The notes: generated from the letters alone by a model not told the origin. Shown: positions 33,574-43,820, counted from the stretch's first letter. The stretch is 64,000 nucleotides of DNA from Dethiosulfovibrio russensis (GCF_021568855.1 NZ_JAKGUG010000005.1:124001-188000), one strand, 5' to 3'. Numbers and translations are program-made.

Positions 33574-35319
33574 CTAGAGTATCTTTTCCATCTCGGAGAG
33601 CGCTTTTTTCAGTGAAGCCACGTATCTATCGGCCAGGTCTCCGTCGCTCTTCCAGGAGGCCACGTGGAAGATAAGCTCTCCCCGCCTGGAAAGGTATCTG
33701 GAGCTCAGCCCTCCGGGCTCCACCGGACCGTAGCCAGCCAGCCTCAGCCCGTCGCCTCTGGTGGTGCTGGAGGAGATGACGTTTCTGGTCAGCCTTCGCC
33801 AGGCGGGAGAGCTATAGAGCTCCGGCTCTTTAGGGATATTCAGATCGTCGCCTCTCTCCCTCCATATCCTTCGCAGAAGGGATAGATGTCCCTCCGGCCC
33901 CTTGCCGTCCATGCACTGAGCTATCCTGTCCCTGTGGGCTTCCCCCGCCTTCTGAAGAAGGGACTTCAGCGTCTCGCCATCGGACTTCCCCGACAGAAAG
34001 GCGTCGACGAAAGCCGCGGACTCGGCGGTCAGAGGCCTGGTTCCCTCGGTTCTGCCACCTTCGAAACGACGCAGCTGAACAGATTCGTAGACGCTCTGCC
34101 ACTCGTCCCATATCTCTTTTTGAGCCATAAGCATGGCGGTCTGGACGAAAGCGTCCGGACTGACTCCACCGCTCTTTATCCTATCCCGTCCGAAAAGATC
34201 GAAGACGAAAGGACGCTGAACTATCGAGTTCCCCAGTTCCTCACAGTTCTTCCGGGCTTTCTCCAAAAGCTCGACCAGTCTGGAAGAACGGGAGAAAGTC
34301 AGCTCCGAAGGATCGGACATGTCTGACCGACCGGCCCCGGCCGCACCGCAACCGGTCAGGATCTCTCGAACCAGCCTCCCGACGTAGGTTCCATCCCTGC
34401 CCGAATGCTCGAAGTTCAACCCGCAGTGTCCGTCGGATGTCACTACTATCTGGAAGGACTTCTCGAACCATCGGTTCCTCCCCCCATCGAAGAGAAAATG
34501 CTTGGCTCCGTCACAGAGCTCCGGGCCGCAGTCGCCGTCCAAACAGAGGGCGAACAAAGCCCCCTCCAGGGAGGCAAGGGCACGGACATTTTCCTCGTCC
34601 ATGCAGAGCTCCTTCCTGATCCTCGCGGCTCCATCTCTGTCGGGACAGGTCATCAGTCCTATGGGGAGCTCATCCTCTTTATCGTCTAGCCAAAGGGAAT
34701 TCAGAACTCCGACGAGATCGTCGAAATCCCTAAGCTCCCCCTCCGGAGATATAAGCTCGACCAGAAAAAGTCGCCCTCTCACCAAGACGAGAGCGGATCG
34801 ACCGGCAAGGCTTTCCGGATCTCCGACCATGACCCTGTCCTTGCCGGCAAAGGCTCCCCTGGAGGATCGGAACAAAGTGTCGTAACGATCCATACAGAGA
34901 GGCTCCCCTCTGAACTCGTCCGGAGTAATATCCCCCCGGTCTATACGTGAACAAAAGGAGGCCGCAGCCAAGGAGAGACGGGCGGCGATACGGAGAGGAT
35001 CGTCTTCGGTGATCTCATCTCCGTCAAACAGGTAAAATGGATTGACGTGTACCGGCAGAGGCTCCCTCTGCTCTAGGTACCATCCTCTCCAATAGGGCAG
35101 AAGCTCCAGTATTTCGTCGTCGTCATTTCTGAGACGATTCAGCTCCCGCTGCAAAAGGGAGGCCGGCCCGGCGCAGAAGTCCATGACCGCCCTTCTTGAA
35201 AGATCCAACTCCCCCGTAGAAAGCAGTGGCTCCGCCCATGAAACCAATTTTTCCGCGCTGTCGTAAGGATCGTCGAAAGGCAGACGTCGAGACGAACCTT
35301 CCATAGCCGAACCGGACAA
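33574..35319 (-). CDS. Carnitine/choline O-acyltransferase family protein
   Basis: This 581-residue protein carries the hallmarks of carnitine/choline acyltransferases, common in eukaryotes and rare in bacteria: LPYWRGWYLEQREPLPVHVNPFYLF, NRWFEKSFQIVVTSDGHCGLNFEHSGRDG with the catalytic His (about 305), QTAMLMAQ, YESVQLRRFEGGRTEGTRPLT, and the C-terminal SSSTT then GYGPVEPGG. It should move an acyl group between CoA and a quaternary amino alcohol. TTG 35319, after GGGGAGG with good spacing, is preferred to GTG 35328. The upstream cotranscribed gene encodes a betaine/carnitine/choline-type binding protein, which supports a quaternary-amine substrate. The acyl donor is unknown. Confidence 0.88.
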   Translation of the reverse strand: MSGSAMEGSSRRLPFDDPYDSAEKLVSWAEPLLSTGELDLSRRAVMDFCAGPASLLQRELNRLRNDDDEILELLPYWRGWYLEQREPLPVHVNPFYLFDGDEITEDDPLRIAARLSLAAASFCSRIDRGDITPDEFRGEPLCMDRYDTLFRSSRGAFAGKDRVMVGDPESLAGRSALVLVRGRLFLVELISPEGELRDFDDLVGVLNSLWLDDKEDELPIGLMTCPDRDGAARIRKELCMDEENVRALASLEGALFALCLDGDCGPELCDGAKHFLFDGGRNRWFEKSFQIVVTSDGHCGLNFEHSGRDGTYVGRLVREILTGCGAAGAGRSDMSDPSELTFSRSSRLVELLEKARKNCEELGNSIVQRPFVFDLFGRDRIKSGGVSPDAFVQTAMLMAQKEIWDEWQSVYESVQLRRFEGGRTEGTRPLTAESAAFVDAFLSGKSDGETLKSLLQKAGEAHRDRIAQCMDGKGPEGHLSLLRRIWRERGDDLNIPKEPELYSSPAWRRLTRNVISSSTTRGDGLRLAGYGPVEPGGLSSRYLSRRGELIFHVASWKSDGDLADRYVASLKKALSEMEKIL

Positions 35320-35338
35320 GACGATCACCTCCCCTTAA

Positions 35339-36331
35339 TTAAAGGCCTAAGGCCTTGGATACCTTCGCCCTCACTTCTTCGTCTACCCAGGACGACCATA
35401 CCTCGGGATGCTCTTTCAGGAACCACTCCGCCGCCTGGGGACTGCTCATACCCTCGGTATCCATGACGGCGAGAGCTTCGCTGGTCAGCTCTAAAGAGGT
35501 CTCGTACCTCTCTACGAAATCCCTGATCTCCGGCTCGGATTCCAGAAATGCACGGTTTCCGGTTTTGAGGACTCTACAGGCGGGGAAGGCGCACATACCG
35601 GTTTCCTTCCATACCTTCGGATCGTAGGGCGACTCCTCCAGTTTGGTCATGTCGTATTTTCCAAGCAGAGGGGTAGGCTCCCAATAATAGGCCAGAACCG
35701 GCCTTCCCTTCTCGAAGGCACTGGCTATACCGACGGCCAGAGCCGCACCGGAACCGGCGTAAAAGTTAACGTATGTATCGTCGAGTCCGTACGCTTTCAG
35801 CCTATCGACGTTCTTGATGCTGATCGGCCAACCGGTGGGACCGTTCAGGAAACGGCCTTTATCATCGTTCTCCGGATCCTGAAAGATCTTCCAGTACTTG
35901 GGAAGATCCGTAACCGACCTGAGATCCGGGGCAAGAGGCTCTATCCCCCTCTCGGGGTCTCCCTTTATGATGAACGTGGGGACATACCAGCCCTGAGGAG
36001 CGTTGGGGTAGTTTTTCCCCATCTCCAGGACCTTCCCCTTCTTCGTTATCTTATCCCAGATGGCTATGGAGTTATCCACCCACGTCTCCATGGCAAGCTG
36101 AAGATCGCCTCTCTCCAGTCCCAGAAAACCGGGCATCTCCTCGGTAAGCGAATAGGCTACCTCGCGGTCGAATCCATGCTCCAGTATGTAACCGGCCACC
36201 CTGTTGTGGAACTGGGCGCTTTCCCAGCTGAAATCGGCAAAGACTATCTTAGACCCGGCCGAGGCCGCCATAGAGGACAGAATAACCCCCAACGTCAAAA
36301 TCACACTGAAAAACTTCGCACTCTTTCTCAT
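35339..36331 (-). CDS. Glycine betaine/carnitine/choline-type substrate-binding protein (OpuAC family)
   Basis: This periplasmic binding protein of 330 residues has a signal peptide ending near MAASAGSK. It has the OpuAC/ProX pattern: IVFADFSWESAQFHNRVAGYILEHGF, METWVDNSIAIWDK, YAGSGAALAVGIASAFEKGRPVLAYYWEPTPLLGKYDM, and many Trp/Tyr that could form the aromatic box for a quaternary ammonium group. GAGGAG lies seven bases before ATG. No permease or ATPase gene is adjacent. It precedes the acyltransferase gene by 19 bases. Confidence 0.87.
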   Translation of the reverse strand: MRKSAKFFSVILTLGVILSSMAASAGSKIVFADFSWESAQFHNRVAGYILEHGFDREVAYSLTEEMPGFLGLERGDLQLAMETWVDNSIAIWDKITKKGKVLEMGKNYPNAPQGWYVPTFIIKGDPERGIEPLAPDLRSVTDLPKYWKIFQDPENDDKGRFLNGPTGWPISIKNVDRLKAYGLDDTYVNFYAGSGAALAVGIASAFEKGRPVLAYYWEPTPLLGKYDMTKLEESPYDPKVWKETGMCAFPACRVLKTGNRAFLESEPEIRDFVERYETSLELTSEALAVMDTEGMSSPQAAEWFLKEHPEVWSSWVDEEVRAKVSKALGL

Positions 36332-36347
36332 ACATCGACTCCTCTCG

Positions 36348-36373
36348 AAAAAGTCTCCCCGATCTCGGGGAGA
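36348..36373 (-). terminator. Terminator-like hairpin in the leader of the betaine-binding-protein gene
   Basis: On the minus strand a 9-bp perfect stem (36373-36365 with 36362-36354) with a 2-base spacer is followed by C and five T, just before the ribosome-binding site. No gene lies upstream on this strand, so it may be an attenuator of the binding-protein/acyltransferase transcript. Confidence 0.55.
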
Positions 36374-36404
36374 ACGCCTGACCCATGCAAGGGCCTTACC
36401 GCTG

Positions 36405-36430
36405 TAAATTTACATAATAACATAAATTTA
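36405..36430. repeat. Pair of TAAATTTA palindromes, 18 bases apart
   Basis: TAAATTTA occurs at 36405-36412 and 36423-36430 in a short AT-rich block upstream of the betaine-binding-protein gene. The spacing is close to two helical turns, as expected of a protein-binding site; the function is unknown. Confidence 0.4.
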
Positions 36431-36588
36431 TCTCTCGGACCGACAATTGACGGAATCTTTCCCCTCTCATCGCCCGATTCAGGACGCTAACCGAGGAAGA
36501 GATCTCTAGACGATATCTCCATTACACAAAAAGTCAAAAAACGGCCCCCTCCCTAAAGGGACGACGGACACATCGTGATCGATATAGC

Positions 36589-36618
36589 TTGACATCGGTC
36601 GAGACGCTGGAATAATAT
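36589..36618 (+). promoter_or_regulatory. Promoter of the riboswitch/methylmalonyl-CoA mutase operon
   Basis: TTGACA (36589-36594), an 18-base spacer and TAATAT (36613-36618) lie immediately upstream of the cobalamin riboswitch. Confidence 0.8.
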
Positions 36619-36624
36619 GAGATA

Positions 36625-36795
36625 CCAATCGTAACTGAGCCTGCGGATGAACGGGAACCCGGTGAGAGTCCGGGACGGCCCCGCCACTGTAACCGTGACG
36701 AAACCCCGCCATATCACTGAAGACAGCTTCGGGAAGAGGGGGAAGTAGGATGAACGGAAGTCAGGAGACCGGTCTGCAGGAGCAATCAGCGTCTG
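36625..36795 (+). ncRNA. Cobalamin (adenosylcobalamin-type) riboswitch
   Basis: The conserved core is present: CCGGTGAGAGTCCGGGACGGCCCCGCCACTG in two pieces at 36659-36690, then GTAACCG, and the B12-box AAGTCAGGAGACC at 36738-36750. A GCGGGCGG segment at 36797-36804 is complementary to the 5' arm of the downstream terminator, so the aptamer can select between antiterminator and terminator. The next genes on this strand encode the B12-dependent methylmalonyl-CoA mutase. Confidence 0.95.
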
Positions 36796-36858
36796 CGCGG
36801 GCGGACGATGTTGTTCTCGCGAGGGAGGAATCCCCCGTGGAATGTTTGCATATGCTCT

Positions 36859-36884
36859 AGCCGCCCGCAGGGGCGGCTTTTTTT
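36859..36884 (+). terminator. Riboswitch expression-platform terminator
   Basis: AGCCGCCC (36859-36866), a 4-base loop, GGGCGGCT (36871-36878) and a run of seven T. The 5' arm can instead pair with 36797-36804, giving a mutually exclusive antiterminator. Confidence 0.92.
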
Positions 36885-36948
36885 ATCCACAGGCACTCGG
36901 TTAGCGAGAGGCGGACACTATCCCACGATAAGGAAGGTATGATCGCCC

Positions 36949-39108
36949 ATGGATATGGAAGAACGGGAAAACCCTAAGCCGTTTCCCGCCGTAACTTTCG
37001 ACGAGTTCTCCCCGACCAGCTACGAAGAGTGGAGAAAGGAAGCGGAGGCAGCTCTGAAGGGAGCCCCATTCGAGAGACGGCTGCTTACCAGGACATACGA
37101 GGACATTACTCTGGAACCGATCTACCGAATGGAGGACATCGAGAATCTGACAGAGCCTCTCACCCTGCCGGGGACCCCCGATTATCTAAGGGGAACGGAC
37201 CGTAGAGGCTACATGGATCGTCCCTGGTCCATAGCCCAGGCCATCGACGAATACCTGCCGGAGGAGGCCAACAAGGCTGTTAGGAAAGAACTCTCAGGAG
37301 GTTCGAACTCCATACATCTGGTGCTCAACCAATCTACCAGGGACTGCGTGGAGAGCTCCGATCGATACGATACCAGAGGGCTATCCCTGGCAACCCTGAA
37401 GGACGTCGACGACCTGTTGAACGACCTGGATCTGACGACCTATCCGATTCACCTTTTCACAGGTGCCTCCAGCGCTCCCATGTTGGGACTTATGTCGGCC
37501 AGGGCGGTGGCGCAGGGCAAGAGGGACTCTTTGAGATCTCGACAGGGGTGCATAGGAGCGGATCCGATAGGGACCCTTGCGGGATCCGGACATCTATCCT
37601 GTCCCATGGACGAACTGATGGACGAGATGGCCCTGTCCATACAGTGGAGCAGAAAATCCGCCCCCGAGCTCAAAACGGTGCTGATAAGGGGGGACGTGTA
37701 CCACGACGGCGGAGCCAACTGCGTCCAGGAACTGGCCTGTTCTATGGCTACCGGCATAGCCTACATAAGGGCTATGGTTATAAGGGGCATCGACGTAGAC
37801 CATATCGCCTCCCAAATACGCTTCAGCTTCCCCGTCGGAGCCAACTTCTTCATGGAGATCGCCAAGCTCAGGGCGGCCAGAATGTTCTGGTCCAGGATAG
37901 TCCGCTCCTTCGGCGGTAAGGACGAATCGGCCAAGATCGACCTGTTCGCCTCCACGTCCCGGTTCACCCAGACCGTCTACGACCCCTACGTCAACGTCCT
38001 CAGAGGGACGACTCAGGCCTTCTCAGCCGTGATAGGAGGAGCCGATTCCCTATGGGTACGTCGCTTCGACGATCCGATCAGGACGGGGACGGAACAGTCC
38101 AGAAGAATATCGAGAAATATACAGGTTCTCCTTCAGAACGAGTTCAATCTCAGACAGCCGATAGACCCGGCCGGCGGATCTTGGTACGTCGAAAAACTAA
38201 CGGACCAGGTCTATCGCAAAAGCTGGGAGTATATGCAGGAAATAGAGAGATCCGGAGGAATCCTGGAGGCGCTTCGCTCCGGCAAGGTTCAGGACAACGT
38301 GGCCGGAGTACTGAAATCCCGACTTGAAAAGCTGGACCGCCGATCCGATAGATCCGTAGGCACCAACGCCTACGCAAACGTCACAGAGAAGCCTCTGGAC
38401 GAATCACCCCGATCCGATCGAGACGTGAGATCCGTCAGGAAGAAAGCTATCTCCGAATATCGGGAACTGACCGACGAGCTACATCGAGAGAAAACCCTGA
38501 GCGCCATCCTGGACAGCATCGGAGGAGAACCTGGGGCCTTCATGAAGGCCCTTATCGAGGCATTTATGGCGGGAGCCACTCTATCGGAGATACGACATAT
38601 CCTGGACGACGGATTTCAAGGGGACATAAGGGTTCGGCCCATAGCCCCTCACAGATGGACGGAGAAATTCGAGAAACTTCGCCGTCGCACCGAGGACTTC
38701 GCCATCAGGAAAGGCGGTTTCAAAATATTTCTGGCCGGAATGGGTCCGCTCAAACAGCACAAGGCCCGGTCGGACTTCAGTGCGTCCTTCATGGAGGTGG
38801 CCAACTTCGAGGTCATAAGAAATGACGGATTCGACACCATCGAGGAGGCGGTCAGGACCGCATCCGAATCGGGTGCCGCGGTAACGGTGATATGCTCCAG
38901 CGACGAAAGCTACCCCGACCTGGTACCCCCTCTAGCCAAGGCTCTCAAGGAAAACAGGCCGGAGATGAAGGTCCTCCTGGCCGGAGCCCCCGCTCCGGAG
39001 TTCAAGGAAATCTACGAGAACTCCGGCGTAGACGACTTCATCCACGTCAGGGCCAACTGCTTCGAGATACTCGAATCGCTACAGAGAACCGGAGGAATGT
39101 TCCAATGA
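36949..39108 (+). CDS. mutA: Methylmalonyl-CoA mutase, small (non-B12-binding) subunit
   Basis: This 719-residue subunit of the heterodimeric mutase has the N-terminal TIM-barrel region ([54 protein letters not shown]) and a C-terminal flavodoxin-like domain that lacks the B12-binding DxHxxG: the matching site reads [12 protein letters not shown]. It is therefore the structural partner of MutB, as in Propionibacterium. The last codon overlaps the mutB start as ATGA. Expression is preceded by a cobalamin riboswitch and terminator. Confidence 0.93.
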   Translation: MDMEERENPKPFPAVTFDEFSPTSYEEWRKEAEAALKGAPFERRLLTRTYEDITLEPIYRMEDIENLTEPLTLPGTPDYLRGTDRRGYMDRPWSIAQAIDEYLPEEANKAVRKELSGGSNSIHLVLNQSTRDCVESSDRYDTRGLSLATLKDVDDLLNDLDLTTYPIHLFTGASSAPMLGLMSARAVAQGKRDSLRSRQGCIGADPIGTLAGSGHLSCPMDELMDEMALSIQWSRKSAPELKTVLIRGDVYHDGGANCVQELACSMATGIAYIRAMVIRGIDVDHIASQIRFSFPVGANFFMEIAKLRAARMFWSRIVRSFGGKDESAKIDLFASTSRFTQTVYDPYVNVLRGTTQAFSAVIGGADSLWVRRFDDPIRTGTEQSRRISRNIQVLLQNEFNLRQPIDPAGGSWYVEKLTDQVYRKSWEYMQEIERSGGILEALRSGKVQDNVAGVLKSRLEKLDRRSDRSVGTNAYANVTEKPLDESPRSDRDVRSVRKKAISEYRELTDELHREKTLSAILDSIGGEPGAFMKALIEAFMAGATLSEIRHILDDGFQGDIRVRPIAPHRWTEKFEKLRRRTEDFAIRKGGFKIFLAGMGPLKQHKARSDFSASFMEVANFEVIRNDGFDTIEEAVRTASESGAAVTVICSSDESYPDLVPPLAKALKENRPEMKVLLAGAPAPEFKEIYENSGVDDFIHVRANCFEILESLQRTGGMFQ

Positions 39109-41276
39109 CAAGAGCAAAACCGGACTTCACCGAGATACCCCCCGTTCCATCCACCGACGAAAAAATGTCCCTTCCGAGGTGGGAGGAGAACCAGGACGAC
39201 CTCGCAAAGACCATGGAGCAGATAGACCTCAAATCCCTTTACAGAAACGAGGATATCGCGAAACTGAGACACCTGGACTTCATGGCCGGGGTTCCACCGT
39301 TCCTAAGGGGACCCTACTCCACCATGTACGTCACCAGACCTTGGACGGTCCGGCAGTACGCCGGATTCTCCACCGCCGAGGAGAGCAACGCCTTCTACAG
39401 AAGGAACCTTGCGGCTGGACAGAAGGGCCTGTCCATCGCATTCGATTTGGCCACCCACAGGGGTTACGACTCGGATCATCCCAGGGTAATGGGGGACGTC
39501 GGCAAGGCCGGAGTGGCGGTAGACTCCATACTGGACATGGAGATCCTATTCTCCGAGATCCCTCTGGACCGTATGTCGGTATCCATGACGATGAACGGGG
39601 CCGTCCTCCCTGTCATGGCCTTCTACATCCTTGCGGCGGAGGAACAGGGGGTAGACCGCTCCCTTCTGAGCGGAACCATCCAGAACGACATACTAAAGGA
39701 ATTCATGGTCCGAAACACCTACATATACCCCCCTGACGCATCGATGAGGATCATAGGGGACATATTCTCCTACACATCCCGGCATATGCCCAAGTTCAAC
39801 AGCATAAGTATATCGGGCTATCACATGCAGGAGGCTGGCGCCACAGCCGACATAGAGCTGGGCTACACCTTGGCCGACGGCCTGGAATACATCCGCACCG
39901 GCATAGATGCGGGACTGGACGTGGACAACTTCGCCCCGAGGCTCTCGTTTTTCTGGGCAATTGGGAAGAACTACTTCATGGAGATCGCCAAGATGAGGGC
40001 CGCAAGAATGCTCTGGGCAAAGATAGTAAAACAGTTCGATCCGAAAAAGGCCAAGTCCATGGCTCTCAGGACCCATTCCCAGACCTCGGGATGGAGCCTG
40101 ACCGCCCAGGACCCATTCAACAACATCGCCAGAACCTGCGTGGAGGCCATGGCTGCGGCTCTGGGACACACCCAGTCGCTCCACACCAACGCCCTGGACG
40201 AGGCCATAGCTCTGCCAACCGACTTTTCCGCCCGAATAGCCAGAAACACCCAGCTCTATATCCAGGACGAGACCAGCGTATGCAAGGTAATAGACCCCTG
40301 GGGAGGCTCCTACTACGTAGAGGCCCTGACCGACGAGCTTATCCGCCGGGCCTGGGGACACATCCAGGAGGTGGAGGAACTAGGGGGCATGTCAAAGGCC
40401 ATAGACACCGGTCTTCCAAAGATGAGGATCGAGGAGGCGGCGGCTAGACGGCAGGCCCACATAGATTCGGGCAAAGAAAAAATCCTGGGAGTGAACTTTC
40501 ACAAATTGGAAAAGGAGGACCCCATAGACATCCTCGAGGTGGACAACTCGGCGGTCCGACAGGCCCAGATAAGGCGGCTGGAGAAGCTTCGCTCCGAGAG
40601 AGACACCGACCGGGTAATAAAGGCGTTGGACGCCCTTACCTACTCCATGGAGACCGGCGAGGGAAACCTGCTTGACCTGGCGGTCGACGCCGCCAGGGCG
40701 AGGGCCAGTCTGGGGGAGATTTCCGACGCCGTGGAAAAGGTCTGCGGAAGACATAAGGCGGTCATACGGTCCATCTCGGGAATCTACAGCAGCGAGTTCG
40801 CCGACGAGGATATCATAGAGGAAGTTCGCGGAATGACCGCCGACTTCGAGAGACGGGAGGGACGGAGGCCCAGGATAATGGTGGCCAAGATGGGCCAGGA
40901 CGGACACGACCGAGGAGCCAAGGTGGTGGCAACCGCCTACGCCGACATGGGGTTCGACGTGGACGTCGGAGCCCTCTTCCAGACCCCGGCGGAGACTGCC
41001 CAGGAGGCTGTGGACAACGACGTCCACATAGTCGGCATGAGCTCCCTGGCGGCAGGGCACAAAACCCTTCTGCCCCAGCTCATAGAGGAGCTGGCGAAGA
41101 GAGGCAGAGACGATATAATGGTCATAGCCGGAGGAGTCATACCGGCCCAGGACTACGAATACCTGAGAGAGCACGGAGCTGCTGCGATATACGGTCCCGG
41201 AACGGTCATACCGGCGGCGGCCAAGGAAATGCTGGAAATCCTCAACCGTCGACTGACCGATCAGGAATTACCCTAG
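39105..41276 (+). CDS. mutB: Methylmalonyl-CoA mutase, large (B12-binding, catalytic) subunit
   Basis: MutB interconverts succinyl-CoA and (R)-methylmalonyl-CoA with adenosylcobalamin. It has 723 residues from ATG 39105, which follows GGAGG and overlaps the mutA stop. The barrel has [59 protein letters not shown] and [12 protein letters not shown]; the B12 domain has [11 protein letters not shown] with the cobalt-ligand His at about 601 and later GMSSLAAGH and IAGGVIP. In this setting it probably serves propionate formation or use. Epimerase and decarboxylase genes are not in the window. Confidence 0.96.
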   Translation: MTRAKPDFTEIPPVPSTDEKMSLPRWEENQDDLAKTMEQIDLKSLYRNEDIAKLRHLDFMAGVPPFLRGPYSTMYVTRPWTVRQYAGFSTAEESNAFYRRNLAAGQKGLSIAFDLATHRGYDSDHPRVMGDVGKAGVAVDSILDMEILFSEIPLDRMSVSMTMNGAVLPVMAFYILAAEEQGVDRSLLSGTIQNDILKEFMVRNTYIYPPDASMRIIGDIFSYTSRHMPKFNSISISGYHMQEAGATADIELGYTLADGLEYIRTGIDAGLDVDNFAPRLSFFWAIGKNYFMEIAKMRAARMLWAKIVKQFDPKKAKSMALRTHSQTSGWSLTAQDPFNNIARTCVEAMAAALGHTQSLHTNALDEAIALPTDFSARIARNTQLYIQDETSVCKVIDPWGGSYYVEALTDELIRRAWGHIQEVEELGGMSKAIDTGLPKMRIEEAAARRQAHIDSGKEKILGVNFHKLEKEDPIDILEVDNSAVRQAQIRRLEKLRSERDTDRVIKALDALTYSMETGEGNLLDLAVDAARARASLGEISDAVEKVCGRHKAVIRSISGIYSSEFADEDIIEEVRGMTADFERREGRRPRIMVAKMGQDGHDRGAKVVATAYADMGFDVDVGALFQTPAETAQEAVDNDVHIVGMSSLAAGHKTLLPQLIEELAKRGRDDIMVIAGGVIPAQDYEYLREHGAAAIYGPGTVIPAAAKEMLEILNRRLTDQELP

Positions 41277-42404
41277 ATGACCTACGATACCTACAGGCCC
41301 GACTGGGTCCCCCAAGAGGGGGGATCCCAGTTTTCCTGTCGGGTTATGACCGGGGTCGACGGAGTCAAGGATGGAGCCGCTCCCACCGGGACGGGGAAGA
41401 CTCCATCCAGAAAAAAACTGACCTTGGACGACTACGAGAGGGGCATCCTCGCAGGAGACAGGATGATTCTCTCCAGAGGGATAACCCTCATAGAGAGCAA
41501 CGCCTCCAGACACTTCGACCCGGCCCAGGAGCTCGTCCAGAGGATATTACCGAATACTGGAAACGCCGTCAGAGTAGGGATAACGGGGATTCCCGGAGTC
41601 GGGAAAAGCACCTTCATAGAGACCCTCGGCTGCTCACTCTGCGAGAGAGGACACAAGGTGGCGGTGCTTGCCGTTGACCCCAGCAGCTCCGTCTCGGGCG
41701 GAAGCATATTGGGAGACAAGACCAGGATGGAAAAACTGACTAGGGAAACCAGAGCCTTCATAAGGCCCTCTCCCTCCAGCGGAACCCTGGGAGGGGTCAC
41801 CAGAAAGAGCCGGGAGACCCTGCTGCTTTGCGAGGCGGCGGGCTACGACGTCATACTGGTCGAAACGGTAGGGGTCGGCCAGAGCGAGACCACCGTTCGG
41901 TCCATGGTGGACTTCTTCATGGTACTGGTGTTGACCGGCGCGGGAGACGACCTTCAGGGAATAAAGAAAGGGATCATAGAGCTGGCCGACGCCATAGTGG
42001 TCAACAAAGCCGACGGAGACAACCTAAGAAAGGCCTTGGTCACAAGGGCGGACTACGAGCAGATACTTCACTATCTCCGTCCCGCAACGGAGGGATGGAC
42101 CACCGGAGCCTACGCCTGCTCCGCCCTTACCGGCGACGGTATAGACGATCTATGGAAGCTCGTTACCAAGTTCGAGAAAGCGATGAAGGAATCGGGGTTC
42201 TTCCAAGAGAGGAGAGCCAGACAGGCCCTCCAATGGATGGACACCATGGTGGAAGAGTACATTCACCATAAAATCTCTCAGGATCCCTCCATAGCAAAGA
42301 AACGGGATTCAATCCGAGAGATGGTGATCCGTGGAGATTCGCCGCCCACAGTTGCAGCTAAGGCCATTATAGATGCCCTGGAGACGACTATTTTTCGACG
42401 ATAA
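41277..42404 (+). CDS. meaB: Methylmalonyl-CoA mutase-associated GTPase MeaB
   Basis: MeaB is a G3E-family GTPase that protects and reloads the mutase. It has 375 residues: Walker A GIPGVGKST, switch region AVDPSSSVSGGSILGDKTRM, VETVGVGQSE and the base-recognising VNKADGDN. The first 45 residues, before LTLDDYERGILAGDR, are not typical and may be an extension or an upstream-start artefact. The ATG directly follows the mutB stop. A terminator closes the operon 140 bases downstream. Confidence 0.94.
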   Translation: MTYDTYRPDWVPQEGGSQFSCRVMTGVDGVKDGAAPTGTGKTPSRKKLTLDDYERGILAGDRMILSRGITLIESNASRHFDPAQELVQRILPNTGNAVRVGITGIPGVGKSTFIETLGCSLCERGHKVAVLAVDPSSSVSGGSILGDKTRMEKLTRETRAFIRPSPSSGTLGGVTRKSRETLLLCEAAGYDVILVETVGVGQSETTVRSMVDFFMVLVLTGAGDDLQGIKKGIIELADAIVVNKADGDNLRKALVTRADYEQILHYLRPATEGWTTGAYACSALTGDGIDDLWKLVTKFEKAMKESGFFQERRARQALQWMDTMVEEYIHHKISQDPSIAKKRDSIREMVIRGDSPPTVAAKAIIDALETTIFRR

Positions 42405-42543
42405 CGGGAGGAACCTCTGAAAACAGGATATAAGCACACCGTGCACAAACGATCTAGATTATCTCTATCGACACTTGACCTGACGCATCTTCGCTGTTAG
42501 CCTCTCCTTAAAACAGTCAGACATCTCTTTGCTAAAAAATCAC

Positions 42544-42585
42544 AAAGACGATTGCCCTACGAAGATAAGGGCAGTCGTCTTTTTT
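42544..42585 (+). terminator. Terminator of the methylmalonyl-CoA mutase operon
   Basis: A 15-bp stem (42544-42558 with 42568-42582, one G-T pair) is followed by a T run. The rest of the gap 42405-42688 shows no further gene. Confidence 0.92.
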
Positions 42586-42688
42586 AAACCCCAACCCCAT
42601 CAATGTGGAGGGGGTATCCAGAACGAGACCACCGATAATCGGGAGGCCCAGAAACATTAAGGCATACTAAGGACAAGGGGGTATCGAA

Positions 42689-42928
42689 TTGAAAAAAATC
42701 GACTGTCTAGGGGACTTTTGCCCCATACCTGGAATGAAAGCCAAGGTGGCAATGGAGAAGATGAGGCCGGGAGAGAGCGTCCTCCTTGTTTCAGACCATA
42801 GCTGCGCCCCATTGAACGTCAAGGATATCGCCGACGAGATGGGATGCTCTATCGAGCTGGAAGAGGTCGTACCTGGCGTTTTCGAGATCACCATCAGCAA
42901 AAACTGTCTTTCCCCTCATGAAGCATAA
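42689..42928 (+). CDS. TusA-family sulfur-carrier protein, copy 1
   Basis: This 79-residue SirA/TusA-like protein has the persulfide-carrying motif as CLGDFCPIPGMKAK at residues 6-19. The start is TTG after AAGGGGG. It is related to the second TusA at 44630. TusA proteins hold sulfur as a Cys persulfide and pass it between enzymes. The gene converges on the LysR gene and overlaps its end by 35 bases, so the pair share a terminator region or regulate each other; it is near the YeeE/TusA cluster and probably part of the same system. Confidence 0.88.
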   Translation: MKKIDCLGDFCPIPGMKAKVAMEKMRPGESVLLVSDHSCAPLNVKDIADEMGCSIELEEVVPGVFEITISKNCLSPHEA

Positions 42929-43820
42929 ACTCTATAAAAGAATCCAACTCGGGCATCTGAAGAGACGACCGATGGTAGACTATCGAGACGGGACAGCTCA
43001 TGTCCACATCCGGGATAATATGTTGTTTCAACATCTCAAGATAAAGCTCTTTTTTAATTGTAACGTAAGGAACTATAGAAACTCCATCATCGTTCGCCAC
43101 AGATGCTTTCAATGCCTCTAAGCTGCCCATCTCCATTACCACGTTCAGTTTTTCCGGAGACACTCCGTTATCGGAGAAAGCTTTATCTATTATTCCACGA
43201 AGACCGGACTTCTTAGGACACAACAATAGGTTCATGTTAGCGAGCTCGCAGAGCGATCGGATATCTTCGATCGCTCTATTTTTTGGAGAACTTATTATCG
43301 CCAACCTATTGTCCATCAACTTGTGCACAAAAAGGTCCTCGTCACTCCCCTTCTCCTGGGAGATGAACCCTATATCGGACCGAAAATTTCTGACGTCCTC
43401 CAGTACCTCCTCGGTATAGTTACAGATGTTGTTGAACCTAATAGAGGGATTTCTCCTCTGGTAAGCCGTCAAGGCACAGGGTACAAGATACTCGCAGATG
43501 CTGGTGGACGAACTCACGCGGATAACGGATATTGATCGATGTTTCAGAAGCTCCATCTCGGACCTCATCTTCTCGTATAACTCCTCGAATATCTGGGCAT
43601 AGCAATAAAAGAGATCCCCCGACTTAGTCAGGGAGATACCATGATTGCTCCTCTCTAAAAGCAATGTATCCATCTCTTCCTCAAGCTGTTTAAGCTGCTG
43701 ACTTAATGCCGACTGACTCATATGGAGTTTTTGAGCGGCCTTGGAGATGCTCTTTTCCTCAACTATATTAAGGAAATACTTTATGGTCGACTGGTTCAAA
43801 TACGGTCCCCTCCTGTCCAT
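42894..43820 (-). CDS. LysR-family transcriptional regulator
   Basis: This 308-residue protein has an N-terminal winged helix-turn-helix (TIKYFLNIVEEKSISKAAQKLHMSQSALSQQLKQLEEE) and a C-terminal effector-binding domain at about 95-305. It is divergent from the YeeE/TusA sulfur cluster and convergent with tusA copy 1, so it probably controls these genes in response to a sulfur compound. A 16-bp palindrome at 43899-43914 is a candidate site. Confidence 0.92.
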   Translation of the reverse strand: MDRRGPYLNQSTIKYFLNIVEEKSISKAAQKLHMSQSALSQQLKQLEEEMDTLLLERSNHGISLTKSGDLFYCYAQIFEELYEKMRSEMELLKHRSISVIRVSSSTSICEYLVPCALTAYQRRNPSIRFNNICNYTEEVLEDVRNFRSDIGFISQEKGSDEDLFVHKLMDNRLAIISSPKNRAIEDIRSLCELANMNLLLCPKKSGLRGIIDKAFSDNGVSPEKLNVVMEMGSLEALKASVANDDGVSIVPYVTIKKELYLEMLKQHIIPDVDMSCPVSIVYHRSSLQMPELDSFIEFMLHEGKDSFC

